Notes: a model not told the origin generated them from the sequence alone. A DNA stretch of 64,000 nucleotides from an uncultured Clostridium sp. (GCA_937885015.1 CALAAS010000053.1:1-64000); one strand, 5' to 3'; shown: positions 50,983 to 59,508, counted from the first letter of the stretch. A program made the numbers and translations.

Positions 50983-52848
50983 TTACACTTCTTTGAAGTC
51001 TCCGTCAACCACATTGTCATCATGCGGAGCACCGCCCATGTCAGGACCTGCCTGCTGCGAGCCGCCCTGCGCGCCTGCAGCTCCCTGCGCTGCTTCATAA
51101 ACCTTGGAGAACAGAGCCTGTGCGCTGGCCATCAGTTTCTCCTTACCTGCTTTGATTTCTTCTACCTGTGCATCCGTCATCTGATCGATGGGCGCTTTAT
51201 TGATCGCTTCCTTCAATGCATTCAGATCCGCTTCAACAGCTGCCTTGTCGGATGCATCAATCTTGTCACCCACTTCCTCCAGAGCCTTCTCTGTCTGGAA
51301 TACCATGGAATCTGCTTCATTTCTTGCGTCGATGGCTTCTTTTCTCTTCTTATCCTGCGCCTCGTACTCAGCAGCCTCTTTCACTGCCTTGTCGATATCG
51401 GAATCAGACATATTGGAGCCGGACGTAATGGTAATATGCTGCTCTTTGCCGGTTCCCAGATCCTTGGCAGATACATTTACAATACCATTTGCATCAATAT
51501 CAAAGGTAACCTCAATCTGCGGAACACCGCGTCTTGCCGGAAGAATGCCGTCCAGACGGAAGTTGCCCAGAGTCTTGTTATCCTTTGCAAACTGTCTCTC
51601 ACCCTGTACAACATGAATATCTACAGCTGTCTGATTGTCTGCCGCGGTGGAGAAAATCTGGCTCTTCTTCGTCGGGATCGTGGTATTTCTCTCAATCAAT
51701 CTGGTGGCAATACCGCCCATAGTCTCGATGGACAGGGAAAGCGGCGTTACATCCAGAAGAAGGATATCGCCTGCGCCTGCATCGCCGGCCAGCTTACCGC
51801 CCTGGATAGCAGCGCCAATCGCCACACACTCATCCGGGTTCAGAGATTTACTGGGTTCTTTCCCGGTCAGGCGTTTTACTTCCTCCTGGGCTGCCAGCAT
51901 ACGGGTAGAACCGCCTACCAGCAGGACCTTTCCAAGTTCAGAAGCCGTGATACCGGCATCCTTTAACGCATTCTGTACCGGAATAGCCGTTCTCTCGATC
52001 AGATCTCTTGTCAGCTCATCAAATTTGGCTCTCGTCAGGTTCATGTCCAGATGTTTCGGACCCTCGCTGGTGGCCGTAATGAACGGAAGGTTGATGTTGG
52101 TGGTCGTAGCGGAGGAAAGCTCCTTCTTTGCCTTCTCGGCAGCCTCTTTCAGTCTCTGAAGCGCCATCTTATCGCTGGAAAGATCTACGCCTTCCGCTTT
52201 CTTAAACTCATCGATCATCCACTGTGTAATCTTGTTATCAAAATCATCGCCGCCCAGACGCGTATCGCCATTGGTAGCCAGAACCTCAATAACGCCGTCG
52301 CCGATCTCAATGATGGAGACATCAAAGGTACCGCCGCCCAGGTCGTATACCATGATCTTCTGCTCACTCTCATTGTCCAGACCATATGCCAGCGCTGCTG
52401 CTGTCGGCTCATTGATGATTCGTTTTACTTCCAGTCCGGCGATCTTACCGGCATCCTTGGTTGCCTGACGCTGTGCATCATTAAAATATGCCGGAACTGT
52501 GATAACGGCTTCCGTTACCTTCTCACCCAGGTAGCTCTCTGCATCTGCTTTCAGTTTCTGCAGGATCATCGCAGAAATCTCCTGCGGTGTGTACTTTTTG
52601 TCATCGATGGAAACTTTAAAATCGCTTCCCATGTGTCTCTTAATGGAGGAGATTGTCTTCTCCGCATTAGTAACAGCCTGACGCTTTGCCGGCTCACCTA
52701 CCAGTCTCTCTCCAGTCTTCGTAAATGCCACAACAGACGGTGTCGTTCTGACGCCCTCGGTATTAGCAATTACAACCGGCTTTCCGCCTTCCATAACTGC
52801 CACACAGCTGTTTGTAGTTCCCAAATCAATACCAATAATCTTGCCCAT
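50983..52848 (-). CDS. dnaK: Chaperone DnaK (Hsp70)
   Basis: A 621-residue Hsp70. The N-terminal ATPase domain starts KIIGIDLGTTNSCVAVMEGG, with the phosphate-binding YDLGGGTFDVSIIEIGDG and the adenosine-binding VLLVGGSTRMLA. The substrate-binding domain holds LLDVTPLSLSIETMGG. The C-terminal lid has a Gly/Gln/Ala tail (GAAGAQGGSQQAGPD). Length and motifs are typical. GGAGG precedes the ATG by eight bases. It works with GrpE and DnaJ, encoded on either side. Confidence 0.98.
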   Translation of the reverse strand: MGKIIGIDLGTTNSCVAVMEGGKPVVIANTEGVRTTPSVVAFTKTGERLVGEPAKRQAVTNAEKTISSIKRHMGSDFKVSIDDKKYTPQEISAMILQKLKADAESYLGEKVTEAVITVPAYFNDAQRQATKDAGKIAGLEVKRIINEPTAAALAYGLDNESEQKIMVYDLGGGTFDVSIIEIGDGVIEVLATNGDTRLGGDDFDNKITQWMIDEFKKAEGVDLSSDKMALQRLKEAAEKAKKELSSATTTNINLPFITATSEGPKHLDMNLTRAKFDELTRDLIERTAIPVQNALKDAGITASELGKVLLVGGSTRMLAAQEEVKRLTGKEPSKSLNPDECVAIGAAIQGGKLAGDAGAGDILLLDVTPLSLSIETMGGIATRLIERNTTIPTKKSQIFSTAADNQTAVDIHVVQGERQFAKDNKTLGNFRLDGILPARRGVPQIEVTFDIDANGIVNVSAKDLGTGKEQHITITSGSNMSDSDIDKAVKEAAEYEAQDKKRKEAIDARNEADSMVFQTEKALEEVGDKIDASDKAAVEADLNALKEAINKAPIDQMTDAQVEEIKAGKEKLMASAQALFSKVYEAAQGAAGAQGGSQQAGPDMGGAPHDDNVVDGDFKEV

Positions 52849-52927
52849 TGTTTTTTCCTCCTGAATTTTTGCTCCGCCCTTGGCGGAACTGCTCTGTTAT
52901 AATGATGTTTCTTAAAACCTGTAACCT

Positions 52928-53557
52928 TTAATTTGCTACCTTGACCATGCTGTGGCGTACCACGCTGTCCCGGTAAAGATATCCCTTCTGGAATTCCTCC
53001 ACAATGATATTCTCTCCGACCGCTTCATCATCCACATGCATCACTGCATTATGAAAATCCGGGTCAAATGGTTGATTCAGCGCTTCAATGGGTTTTACCC
53101 CCGCCTCCTCCAGCGTCGTCATAAGCTGCTTGTATATCTTATCCATTCCTTCAGCAAAGGCGTCTTTTACCTCCGCTTCCGAAACGGTTGCTAACCCTCT
53201 CTCGAAGTTATCCACCACCGGAAGAATTCTCTCGATGATGTCTTTGGCGCCAATCTCATACATGGCAGCCTTTTCTTTTTCTGTCCGCTTCCGGAAATTA
53301 TCAAACTCTGCCATATTGCGCTTCAGGCGATCCGTCAGTTCTTCGATCTGCTCATCTTTCTTATCTTTTTTTCTGGAGAAAAAACCCTTTTTCTCTTTCT
53401 CTCCTGCTGTCTCGGCCTCTGCCTCTGTATTCTCCGGCGTTTCGTCTGTTTCACCAGATTCCGGGCCAGGCGCCTGACAGGCTTCCTTTTCTTCTGCACC
53501 GCTCACTTTCTCTTCATCCAGTGCCTTCTCCTTTGGATCTATCTCCTGCATCGTCAT
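52928..53557 (-). CDS. grpE: Nucleotide exchange factor GrpE
   Basis: A 209-residue GrpE. An acidic, disordered N-terminal 75 residues precede the coiled coil (KDEQIEELTDRLKRNMAEFD, then NFRKRTEKEKA). The family block DIIERILPVVDNFERGL and the C-terminal beta domain with FQKGYLYRDSVVRHSMVKVA follow. It releases ADP from DnaK. GGGAG precedes the ATG. It follows hrcA by 15 bases in the CIRCE-controlled operon. Confidence 0.96.
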   Translation of the reverse strand: MTMQEIDPKEKALDEEKVSGAEEKEACQAPGPESGETDETPENTEAEAETAGEKEKKGFFSRKKDKKDEQIEELTDRLKRNMAEFDNFRKRTEKEKAAMYEIGAKDIIERILPVVDNFERGLATVSEAEVKDAFAEGMDKIYKQLMTTLEEAGVKPIEALNQPFDPDFHNAVMHVDDEAVGENIIVEEFQKGYLYRDSVVRHSMVKVAN

Positions 53558-53572
53558 CTTTTCTCCCTGCCT

Positions 53573-54610
53573 TTACGTCTCTTTTTTAAATGTATCGTCT
53601 AACTGGTTCATCAGCGACCGAAGCGTGGAAACCACCTTGTCGTAATCCATCCGCTTGGGGCCTATGATTCCAATCGTTCCCCGCAGTCCGTCTCCCAGCT
53701 CGTAATTGGCCGTTACCACGCTGCAGTCCCGCATGGACTGGACCTGCGTCTCGCTTCCGATATAGACCTGAATCTCGTTCTTTTTCTTCTCTTCGCCTTC
53801 CTCTTCCGTCAGAAGTTCCTTCCAGAGTTCCTTGTGCTCCAGTGTATCCAGAAGTTCACTGGCCTTCTCTCCGGCCGAAAGCTCCGGATATTTGAAAATA
53901 TTCGTCGCACCTTCGGTGTAAATCTGAAGGTCTTCCTCTCCGGCCCGGATGGCCTCTGCCACCTCGCCCAGCACCAGATCCACCACCTGGCCCCGGCTTC
54001 CTGCCTGCCCCTTCATTCGGGTAATCACATCCAAATTGATTTGATCCATAGTCAGGCCATTGAGACCATTGTTCAAAAGGATGTTCAGATTCAGCATATC
54101 CTCGTCCGTCAGATCTGCATCCAGGCTGACGATGGAGTTTTTAATGATATTCCCCTCCAGAACGGTTACGATCAGGAGTTTCCCCATCTCCACTCTGGAA
54201 AGCTGTACAAACTTAATTTTCGTCTGATGGTATCTGGGGCCGCTGATCAGCGTCGCGTAATTGGTATTGACCGCCAAGAGCTTCGCCATCTGTTTCAGAA
54301 GAAGCTCAACCCGATCCACCCGCTGAAGAACCAGCTCCCGCATCTCGGTAACCTCATCTTCTTTCTCCCGGATCAACTGATCCACATAAAAACGGTAACC
54401 CTTATCAGAAGGAATCCGACCTGCAGAAGTGTGAGGCTGAATAATATACCCCAGTTCTTCCAAATCCGACATTTCATTCCGAATCGTCGCAGAACTGAGT
54501 TTCAGATCCGAATACTTGGAAATCGTTCTGGAACCAACCGGTTCTCCGGTTTCCAGATAGTTCTGGATAATCGCTTTTAATATTTTTATCTTTCTTTCAT
54601 CCAGTTCCAT
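53573..54610 (-). CDS. hrcA: Heat-inducible transcription repressor HrcA
   Basis: A 345-residue repressor that binds CIRCE operators and controls the heat-shock operon. The N-terminal winged helix contains ILKAIIQNYLETGEPVGSRT and LSSATIRNEMSDLEELGYI, followed by QPHTSAGRIPSDKGYRFYVD. The C-terminal half is the HrcA dimerisation domain, ending with GTIGIIGPKRMDYDKVVSTL. I chose the ATG at 54610 (MELDERKIKIL), with AAAGGA nine bases upstream; an earlier ATG adds eight unrelated residues. It is the first gene of the operon. Confidence 0.96.
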   Translation of the reverse strand: MELDERKIKILKAIIQNYLETGEPVGSRTISKYSDLKLSSATIRNEMSDLEELGYIIQPHTSAGRIPSDKGYRFYVDQLIREKEDEVTEMRELVLQRVDRVELLLKQMAKLLAVNTNYATLISGPRYHQTKIKFVQLSRVEMGKLLIVTVLEGNIIKNSIVSLDADLTDEDMLNLNILLNNGLNGLTMDQINLDVITRMKGQAGSRGQVVDLVLGEVAEAIRAGEEDLQIYTEGATNIFKYPELSAGEKASELLDTLEHKELWKELLTEEEGEEKKKNEIQVYIGSETQVQSMRDCSVVTANYELGDGLRGTIGIIGPKRMDYDKVVSTLRSLMNQLDDTFKKET

Positions 54611-54668
54611 CGAACCGCATCCTTTCTGCGCCATCTGTTTTTATCGGCGGATTCTTCCTCTGTATTTG

Positions 54669-54695
54669 TTAGCACTCAACTACCTAGAGTGCTAA
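54669..54695. promoter_or_regulatory. CIRCE operator of the hrcA operon
   Basis: A perfect CIRCE: TTAGCACTC, nine bases, GAGTGCTAA. It lies 58 bases upstream of hrcA and immediately downstream of the -10 box of its promoter, so HrcA binding would block initiation and elongation. Confidence 0.97.
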
Positions 54696-54709
54696 TATCT
54701 ACACTTGAT

Positions 54710-54738
54710 ACTATATTACTTCCCCTATTATTTGTCAA
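54710..54738 (-). promoter_or_regulatory. Vegetative promoter of hrcA-grpE-dnaK-dnaJ
   Basis: The minus strand has -35 TTGACA (54733-54738), a 17-base spacer and -10 TATAGT (54710-54715). The CIRCE begins 14 bases downstream of the -10 box. Confidence 0.85.
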
Positions 54739-54834
54739 CTGATTTTTTTACTTTTCACGGTTTTTTTATAGTCAACGCTCCATGGCAAGGCTCGTCCTCC
54801 TTTTTGCAGAAAGTGTTGCCGCCTTCCAGGGGGG

Positions 54835-54862
54835 TTGACAAATAAAAAAAAACCGTTATAAT
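54835..54862 (+). promoter_or_regulatory. Promoter of the 3D-domain gene
   Basis: The plus strand has -35 TTGACA (54835-54840), a 16-base spacer and -10 TATAAT (54857-54862). A direct repeat TGTTACATT (about 54892-54910) lies in the transcribed leader and could be a regulator site. The 338 bases between hrcA and this gene hold the two divergent promoters and the CIRCE. Confidence 0.75.
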
Positions 54863-54948
54863 ACCTCTTTGTTGCTAAATTATTACAAATATGTTACATT
54901 TGTTACATTTTGTAAAATCTTATTTCCAGCAACAGAAAGGACTGTTTT

Positions 54949-55521
54949 ATGAAACGGATATGGATACGAAAAACCCTTCTACTAACGATGACCTTTATGA
55001 TTCTTTATACAACCCCAGCTATGGCTTCTTCCTCTCAGACGCCGGATACCGGCCTGAATCAGACGGAAAGCCAGCCAAATGCCGGCATATCAGACAACAC
55101 CGGGACAGAAGTCCCAAATAAACCGGAAACAACTGCCGTTCTGAACGAAAATGAACAGGAAACTGCAGAGGGACAGAATGCAGGCGGGCAGGGACCTGAG
55201 GCCGGACAGGAAATCGGTGCTCCAGCCGGTGCTATTCCGCTCGGCGCCTTCCGCCTGACCGCCTACTGCCCCTGCCGCTCCTGCTCTGGACGATGGGGGC
55301 GCCATACCAGCTCCGGCGCCATTGCCTCATCCGGAAGAACCGTTGCCGTAGATCCTTCCGTCATTCCCATCGGCAGCCGCCTCTATATAAACGGAACTAT
55401 TTACACAGCGGAAGATGTCGGCGGCGGTGTCCGCGGCCGTCACGTTGATATTTTCTTTGATACCCACGGCCAGACACGCGCCTTCGGCTCTCAGGCAGCC
55501 GAAATCCATTTGGTTTCCTGA
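54949..55521 (+). CDS. Secreted 3D-domain protein
   Basis: A 190-residue protein with a signal peptide (MKRIWIRKTLLLTMTFMILY, cleavage probably after AMA). A Thr/Glu/Gln-rich linker follows, then a C-terminal 3D domain (residues about 100-188). The domain holds FRLTAYCPCRSCSG, SGAIASSGRTVAVDPSVIPI and the family triple-aspartate pattern ending GRHVDIFFDTH. This fold is related to MltA-type lytic transglycosylases and to YabE-like cell-wall hydrolases. It acts outside the cell on peptidoglycan. It is the only protein gene on the plus strand here and its 3' end overlaps the convergent amidase gene by 31 bases. Confidence 0.88.
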   Translation: MKRIWIRKTLLLTMTFMILYTTPAMASSSQTPDTGLNQTESQPNAGISDNTGTEVPNKPETTAVLNENEQETAEGQNAGGQGPEAGQEIGAPAGAIPLGAFRLTAYCPCRSCSGRWGRHTSSGAIASSGRTVAVDPSVIPIGSRLYINGTIYTAEDVGGGVRGRHVDIFFDTHGQTRAFGSQAAEIHLVS

Positions 55522-56318
55522 CATTCCACATACCAAATTTCCTGGGCTCCGTTTTCTCTGGAGTGCCAGCAGGCCCCCTCCAGGGGGCCATTTTTTGTAT
55601 TATCCAGAAAATACCAGTCTCCCGGTTCATCTGCCCCCACCACACTACTGCCATTCCACTTCTGCCAGCCTGTTTTCATATAGCCATCCCCTCCGAACAG
55701 ATACCAGTGATTATGAATCAGAAGCCAGCGGCTGACTGCATACACGCCTTCCCGCTCCATATACCGGTATCTCCCATTTTCATCCCGAATCCAGCCTGGC
55801 TCCGGATCCGGCTCCTGTATTTCGGATTTAAAATCCTGCCAGGTATGGTTCGTGTGATTATAGACAAATGGGTTCGGACATATTTTCCCCGTCACATCAT
55901 AATGGCGCAGTACCCGCTCTGGGGGAATACTGTAACGCTTCATCAACTGACGGGTCAATGCCTGAGCGGACTGGACCGTAGCATCCTCAAAATACCAGTC
56001 CCGGCTCTCTGCTGCCTGGCTTCCCCGATTCCGGACACACAGCTCGATTCCGATGCTGTTGGAATTGCGGCAGTCCGGATGTCGATAGGATTTGGCCCCG
56101 CAATGCCAGGCAATGTTCTTATCCTCCACCGACTGCCAGATTTCTCCTTCAAATCCCACAAAATAATGGGCACTGGCCCCGATATATCGGCTGGCATAAT
56201 ACTCACAATTGGCTTTTGCTCTGCCGGTGGCTCCCACATAATGAATCACAAGATATCGAATCCGGCTGCTTTGGCCGTCACTGTAATTGTACGGTGTCAA
56301 AAGTCGGGAAATTTCCAT
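55491..56318 (-). CDS. N-acetylmuramoyl-L-alanine amidase with C-terminal repeat domain
   Basis: A 275-residue amidase that cleaves the bond between muramic acid and the stem peptide. The Amidase_2 domain (residues 1 to about 165) contains RIRYLVIHYVGATG, SAHYFVGFEGEIWQ, ECHC-like IAWHCGAKSY and the catalytic LRHYDVTGKICPNPF. The C-terminal 110 residues have aromatic/glycine repeats (WYLFGGDGYMKTGW, GDWYFLD) like choline-binding wall-anchoring repeats. No signal peptide is seen, as in phage endolysins. The ATG at 56318 follows GGAGG and overlaps the stop of the 52-residue ORF upstream. Confidence 0.88.
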   Translation of the reverse strand: MEISRLLTPYNYSDGQSSRIRYLVIHYVGATGRAKANCEYYASRYIGASAHYFVGFEGEIWQSVEDKNIAWHCGAKSYRHPDCRNSNSIGIELCVRNRGSQAAESRDWYFEDATVQSAQALTRQLMKRYSIPPERVLRHYDVTGKICPNPFVYNHTNHTWQDFKSEIQEPDPEPGWIRDENGRYRYMEREGVYAVSRWLLIHNHWYLFGGDGYMKTGWQKWNGSSVVGADEPGDWYFLDNTKNGPLEGACWHSRENGAQEIWYVECQETKWISAA

Positions 56319-56476
56319 CAAATTCCCTCCTTCCGGCCGGCAAATCCCATTGCATTCCGATCAAATTCCTCCCGGAATCGCCGGAGGGCGCCAGCCGTCA
56401 TTTTCCTCACCTTTTCCTCCAGAATTGCAATCTTCTCTTTCGTCAACGTTCTCGTATTCCAGCTTTTTACAACCAT
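56318..56476 (-). CDS. 52-residue basic ORF coupled to the amidase gene
   Basis: A 52-codon frame begins MVVKSWNTRTLTKEKIAILE and ends AGRKEGI, with GGAGG nine bases before its ATG. Its stop overlaps the amidase ATG in a TGATG-type junction, so the two are translationally coupled. It is basic and mostly helical with no membrane segment, so it does not look like a holin. I do not recognise the family; it may regulate or chaperone the amidase. Confidence 0.55.
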   Translation of the reverse strand: MVVKSWNTRTLTKEKIAILEEKVRKMTAGALRRFREEFDRNAMGFAGRKEGI

Positions 56477-56552
56477 AAAAAAATCCCTCCTTCCTAATAT
56501 AAATATGAAAGAGGGATAACCATTGTGAGCCTGGCTCTATAAATGTTGTCTT

Positions 56553-56696
56553 CTACGCAGTCAAAGCTTTATGATATTTTATTTTCCGATAAAATTTCCA
56601 TCCGATAATTCCCGGAAGACTGACTACCAACGCCAGCGTTGTCAAGCCTCCCACAATTCCATACAACGCAAATAACAGAATCGCAATCACGTTCAT
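56553..56696 (-). CDS. 47-residue single-pass membrane protein
   Basis: A 47-codon frame begins MNVIAILLFALYGIVGGLTT, followed by LALVVSLPGIIGWKFYRKIK and a basic end. It has one or two hydrophobic segments and a basic C-terminal tail. AAAGGAGG lies upstream at a spacing of 11 bases. The pattern GIVGGLTTL is one I associate with short Lachnospiraceae membrane proteins, but the role is unknown. It lies 76 bases upstream of the 52-residue ORF on the same strand. Confidence 0.5.
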   Translation of the reverse strand: MNVIAILLFALYGIVGGLTTLALVVSLPGIIGWKFYRKIKYHKALTA

Positions 56697-56911
56697 AACC
56701 CAATATTCCTCCTTTTTGTTTTTCTGTATTCCTGCATCTCATTTTATACATTCTTGCGCCAAATGGAATCCTTTTGGGCGAACCTTATCGGGACTCTAAT
56801 ATATCTTTCGGCGTATTCCTAAAATTCTAAGGATTTCGAAAGATACATTATGTTTCTGAAAAGAATGCTTTTTTGTTTTTCTAATTTTTTTAATTTTTTT
56901 TAATTTTCCTC

Positions 56912-56940
56912 TTGCATTTTTTGTCGCATCATGGTATTAT
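56912..56940 (+). promoter_or_regulatory. Promoter of the tRNA-Pro/tRNA-Glu transcript
   Basis: The plus strand has -35 TTGCAT (56912-56917), a 17-base spacer and -10 TATTAT (56935-56940), 26 bases before the tRNA-Pro. The AT-rich stretch upstream (56780-56911) may act as an UP element; nothing else is seen in it. Confidence 0.65.
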
Positions 56941-56965
56941 AACGAAGTCGCTGCGATACAGACGT

Positions 56966-57039
56966 CGAGGCGTGGCTCAGTTTGGTAGAGCGCTGCGTTC
57001 GGGACGCAGAGGTCGCGTGTTCGAATCACGTCGCCTCGA
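56966..57039 (+). tRNA. tRNA-Pro (anticodon CGG)
   Basis: A 74-base cloverleaf. The 7-bp acceptor CGAGGCG/CGCCTCG has discriminator A. The D arm is GCTC/GAGC, and the anticodon stem CTGCG/CGCAG encloses loop TTCGGGA with anticodon CGG. A T-arm with TTCGAAT is present. CCA is not encoded. It is the first gene of a two-tRNA transcript. Confidence 0.95.
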
Positions 57040-57043
57040 TTCC

Positions 57044-57115
57044 GGCCTGTTGGTCAAGCGGTCAAGACGACGCCCTCTCACGGCGTAAACCCGGGTTCGA
57101 TTCCCGGACAGGTCA
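57044..57115 (+). tRNA. tRNA-Glu (anticodon CTC)
   Basis: A 72-base cloverleaf. The 7-bp acceptor GGCCTGT/ACAGGTC has discriminator A. The anticodon stem-loop GACGCC-CTCTCAC-GGCGT gives anticodon CTC, and the T-arm is CCGGG-TTCGATT-CCCGG. CCA is not encoded. It starts four bases after tRNA-Pro. Confidence 0.95.
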
Positions 57116-57118
57116 TTT

Positions 57119-57155
57119 AAAACCCTTCTGTGAAATTTCACAGAAGGGTTTTTTA
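57119..57155 (+). terminator. Terminator of the tRNA transcript
   Basis: A perfect palindrome with arms AAACCCTTCTGTG/CACAGAAGGGTTT starts just after tRNA-Glu, followed by six T residues on the plus strand. On the minus strand the stem is followed by four T residues, so it may also stop the convergent gene that ends at 57187. Confidence 0.9.
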
Positions 57156-57186
57156 TTGCCAATGCCGATTTATAAAAGCATTCCGA

Positions 57187-58719
57187 TTACCGCAGACCCA
57201 CGTATTTCCAGCTGTCCCCGCCGTCCTCTGAGGAAAAAAGGAGCTGCTCTCCCTCCGGATATCCACTGCTGTCCATTGCCACCGCCATATACCAGGCTCC
57301 GTCTTCTTTCCAGGGCGTCTGCTGATATCCATATGCATCGGCAACCGTCAAAGCCGGGTTGGCACGGCACAATGACTGATATTCCTGCAGATTCTCCACT
57401 GGCACAGTTTCCATAGGGAGCTCAATCATTCGGATCGTATTTCCTCCATCCTCTGTCCGGTAAAAAGCATTATAATTTCCGGAAGCAAACCCAAGTCCCA
57501 GAAAGCCGTGCTCTTCATCCTCAAAACATAAATCAGTAGCCACGCCTATGCTCCCGTCAAAGGGGTTTTCATGAATCGTATTCCAGCTTTTCCCGCCGTC
57601 TTTCGTTTTTTCCAGCGTATAAAACCGGCTTCCAGCCGCCGCATCCGCCACCCACAGGCGAATCCCCGTTTCCTTCGTGAAAAAATAGGAAACCGATCCA
57701 TTCTCCCGGTTTTGAACGCAGACATTCACTTTTATCCCCTCAATGCGTTCCTGCTCTGCTTCCCTGCGATTCTGCTCCAGTTCCCTGAATACCTGATCCC
57801 AGTCAACGGAGCTGTCTGACTCCTGTGAAAAATCCCCGGCTACCTGTTCTTCCACACCGGACAGGTACCACCGCTTTCCTTTCATAGGTCCATCCATCGG
57901 CTCTGCGCAGAGCGCATACGCAGGTCCTTCTCCCAGTGTCTCATACCCACGATAATCCAAACGGTACCCGGAAGCGCCGGCTTTTTTTCCCTCCAGCCAT
58001 CTTTCCAGCTCCATTCCGTCCGGAATTTCCCACAGAGGCATCAGTTTTTTCAATTCGGAAGCATCTGCTTCAGCCTCGCCGTCCAGCCACACTTTTATTT
58101 CCCCGCTCCGGCTCCGGTCATAATCCGCCAGATAAGTGCGCAGGTTTCCGTCTGCATCCCAGCCATAAAAAAAGGCCTCCGCCGACTCGACCGTGCCATC
58201 CGCTGCGATCGTTTCTGTGAAATGATTGGCCAGATAAAGCGTATCCGGCAGAGAAAGAGCCTCATTAAGGTCATCAAAAATCCCTGTTATCCCGCTCTCA
58301 AACACACAGTCCGATACAAACGGAACCTCCCGGCTGTTTTTTCTTTCTTCCAGATACCATCCCAGTTTTCCCTGATTTGGCTCTGCACTCTTCAGAATTC
58401 CCATGCCAGACAGGCAGGTTACCCCAACCAGAACAACCGCCTCCAGTCCAAGCGCCAGCCTGGAAAAGATGCCGAAATCCCGCAGCTCTTTTTTCCTGTA
58501 AAACCAGATCGACCAGACTGCCATCCAGCACAGTTCTGCCGCAGCACAGAACAATATTACCGGAAGCCGCCGCCTCACACCTCCATACTGGCACAGTTTC
58601 CACAAATAAAAAGCGCCGGCTCCATATACAGCCAGAGCCACCGGGTTCAAAAGAATCATCCAATAATAAGCTCTTTTCTTTTTCCTATCCTCCAATTTTC
58701 TTAACCCTTCTTTCTTCAT
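57187..58719 (-). CDS. Membrane-anchored protein with BNR-like repeats, unknown function
   Basis: A protein of about 510 residues. Three hydrophobic segments lie in the N-terminal 130 residues (AYYWMILLNPVALAVYGAGA, LPVILFCAAAELCWMAVWSI, and LALGLEAVVLVGVTCLSG). An extracellular domain follows. Near the C-terminus three Asp-box-like motifs (KDGGKSWNT, EDGGNTIRM, EDGGDSWKY) suggest a beta-propeller of sialidase/BNR type. The start is uncertain: the ATG at 58719 has no good ribosome site and lies 13 bases after a TATAAT box. Two tRNAs on the opposite strand end just beyond its 3' end. No function is assigned. Confidence 0.6.
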   Translation of the reverse strand: MKKEGLRKLEDRKKKRAYYWMILLNPVALAVYGAGAFYLWKLCQYGGVRRRLPVILFCAAAELCWMAVWSIWFYRKKELRDFGIFSRLALGLEAVVLVGVTCLSGMGILKSAEPNQGKLGWYLEERKNSREVPFVSDCVFESGITGIFDDLNEALSLPDTLYLANHFTETIAADGTVESAEAFFYGWDADGNLRTYLADYDRSRSGEIKVWLDGEAEADASELKKLMPLWEIPDGMELERWLEGKKAGASGYRLDYRGYETLGEGPAYALCAEPMDGPMKGKRWYLSGVEEQVAGDFSQESDSSVDWDQVFRELEQNRREAEQERIEGIKVNVCVQNRENGSVSYFFTKETGIRLWVADAAAGSRFYTLEKTKDGGKSWNTIHENPFDGSIGVATDLCFEDEEHGFLGLGFASGNYNAFYRTEDGGNTIRMIELPMETVPVENLQEYQSLCRANPALTVADAYGYQQTPWKEDGAWYMAVAMDSSGYPEGEQLLFSSEDGGDSWKYVGLR

Positions 58720-58740
58720 ACAATTCAAAAGCATTATAGT

Positions 58741-58845
58741 TATGTAAGCCAATCATCTGTGCGCCAAAATATAGGAATCGCTTATAAAATTCATGTATAA
58801 ATCATATAGGAGCGGTCCCTTATTTCCCATAAAAAGCCACTTCTA
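58741..58845. repeat. Copy A of a 105-bp direct repeat flanking the type III toxin-antitoxin locus
   Basis: Aligns without gaps to 59562-59666, with about 77 of 105 positions identical. It ends six bases before the stop codon of the broken toxin gene. It overlaps the upstream region of the 57187-58719 gene. Shared blocks include ATGTATAAAT, CCCTTATTT and CCATAAAAAG. Confidence 0.7.
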
Positions 58846-58851
58846 TGTTGA

Positions 58852-59351
58852 TTACGCTTCATTTTTTCTGATTTTTACCCATTCCCTCATTGCATTTTCA
58901 CAACAAGAAAAATCACAGTATGTACGCCTTACATTTTGTGTTTCTTTTTGATGCTTATAAATTTTTTCTGCTTTTGTCAGTATTTTATCCTTAATGGTTA
59001 AGCAAAAAGCATATTCTTTTTTAAATAAGTCCTGATAGCGTTCATCATCCAACTCATCAAATACAATTCTTTCATAAGCGTTATTTGGAACAGGTATCAT
59101 TTTTTTATATCCAAGACAGACAGCACATGCATTTTTTTATCTTTGGAATACTCTTTATATACATCGCCTGAAATATTGATAGACTGATCTATCACTTATT
59201 TGCATTCTGTCATATCTATTATTATACCAATAAATGGCTTTACAGCATTCCTATAAGAAACATTATAATATACTTCTGAATTCTTGCTGTTTAAATATTC
59301 CAAATAATCTGCATCAATGGTATAGAAACCAAAGTTTTCAAATTCGGCCAT
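58852..59351 (-). pseudogene. Decayed ToxN/CptN-like type III toxin endoribonuclease
   Basis: Remnants of a type III toxin. The first 51 residues, from MAEFENFGFYTIDADYLEYL to FIGIIIDMTECK, match the ToxN/AbiQ N-terminus and then meet a TAA at 59196. A second stretch, DVYKEYSKDKKMHVLSVLDI (about 59105-59175), is in another frame. A one-base loss in a run of A residues then shifts to the C-terminal MIPVPNNAYERI... part (58852-59100, 82 residues), which matches the family end. Between pieces one and two about 30-40 codons are missing, including the segment that normally carries the PLTSPK-type active site. The toxin is therefore inactive. A ribosome site AAGGAG precedes the first ATG. Confidence 0.78.
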
Positions 59352-59364
59352 AATTCTCCTTAAT

Positions 59365-59394
59365 CAAAAAGTGGAGAAGATTTCTCTCCTCCAC
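59365..59394 (-). terminator. Terminator between antitoxin RNA and toxin
   Basis: A hairpin with stem GTGGAGAAGA/TCTCCTCCAC and a TTTC loop is followed on the minus strand by TTTTTG. In type III systems a terminator at this place sets the ratio of antitoxin RNA to toxin mRNA. Confidence 0.75.
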
Positions 59395-59404
59395 TAAACT
59401 TTAA

Positions 59405-59486
59405 TGTTCCACCTTTGGGATATAGGTAGCGGGACACCTTCTTTAATGCTCCACCTTTGTAATGGGTAGTGGGACACCCTCTTTAA
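59405..59486 (-). ncRNA. ToxI/CptI-like antitoxin RNA, two tandem repeats
   Basis: Two consecutive repeats (59447-59486, 40 bases; 59405-59446, 42 bases), both beginning TTAAAGARGGTGTCCC and ending AAAGGTGGARCA, with the start of a third (59399-59404). They lie between a promoter and a terminator, directly upstream of the toxin remnant. This is the layout of type III antitoxin RNAs, where each repeat folds into a pseudoknot that inhibits the toxin. The low repeat number and unit size resemble CptIN from Lachnospiraceae more than ToxIN with 5.5 repeats. Confidence 0.72.
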
Positions 59487-59508
59487 CATTATCCCTTTTT
59501 CTAATTCT

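Noticed and set aside
55491..56696. A prophage lysis cassette
   Set aside because: No phage structural, integrase or packaging gene is present nearby, and the small membrane ORF is not clearly a holin.
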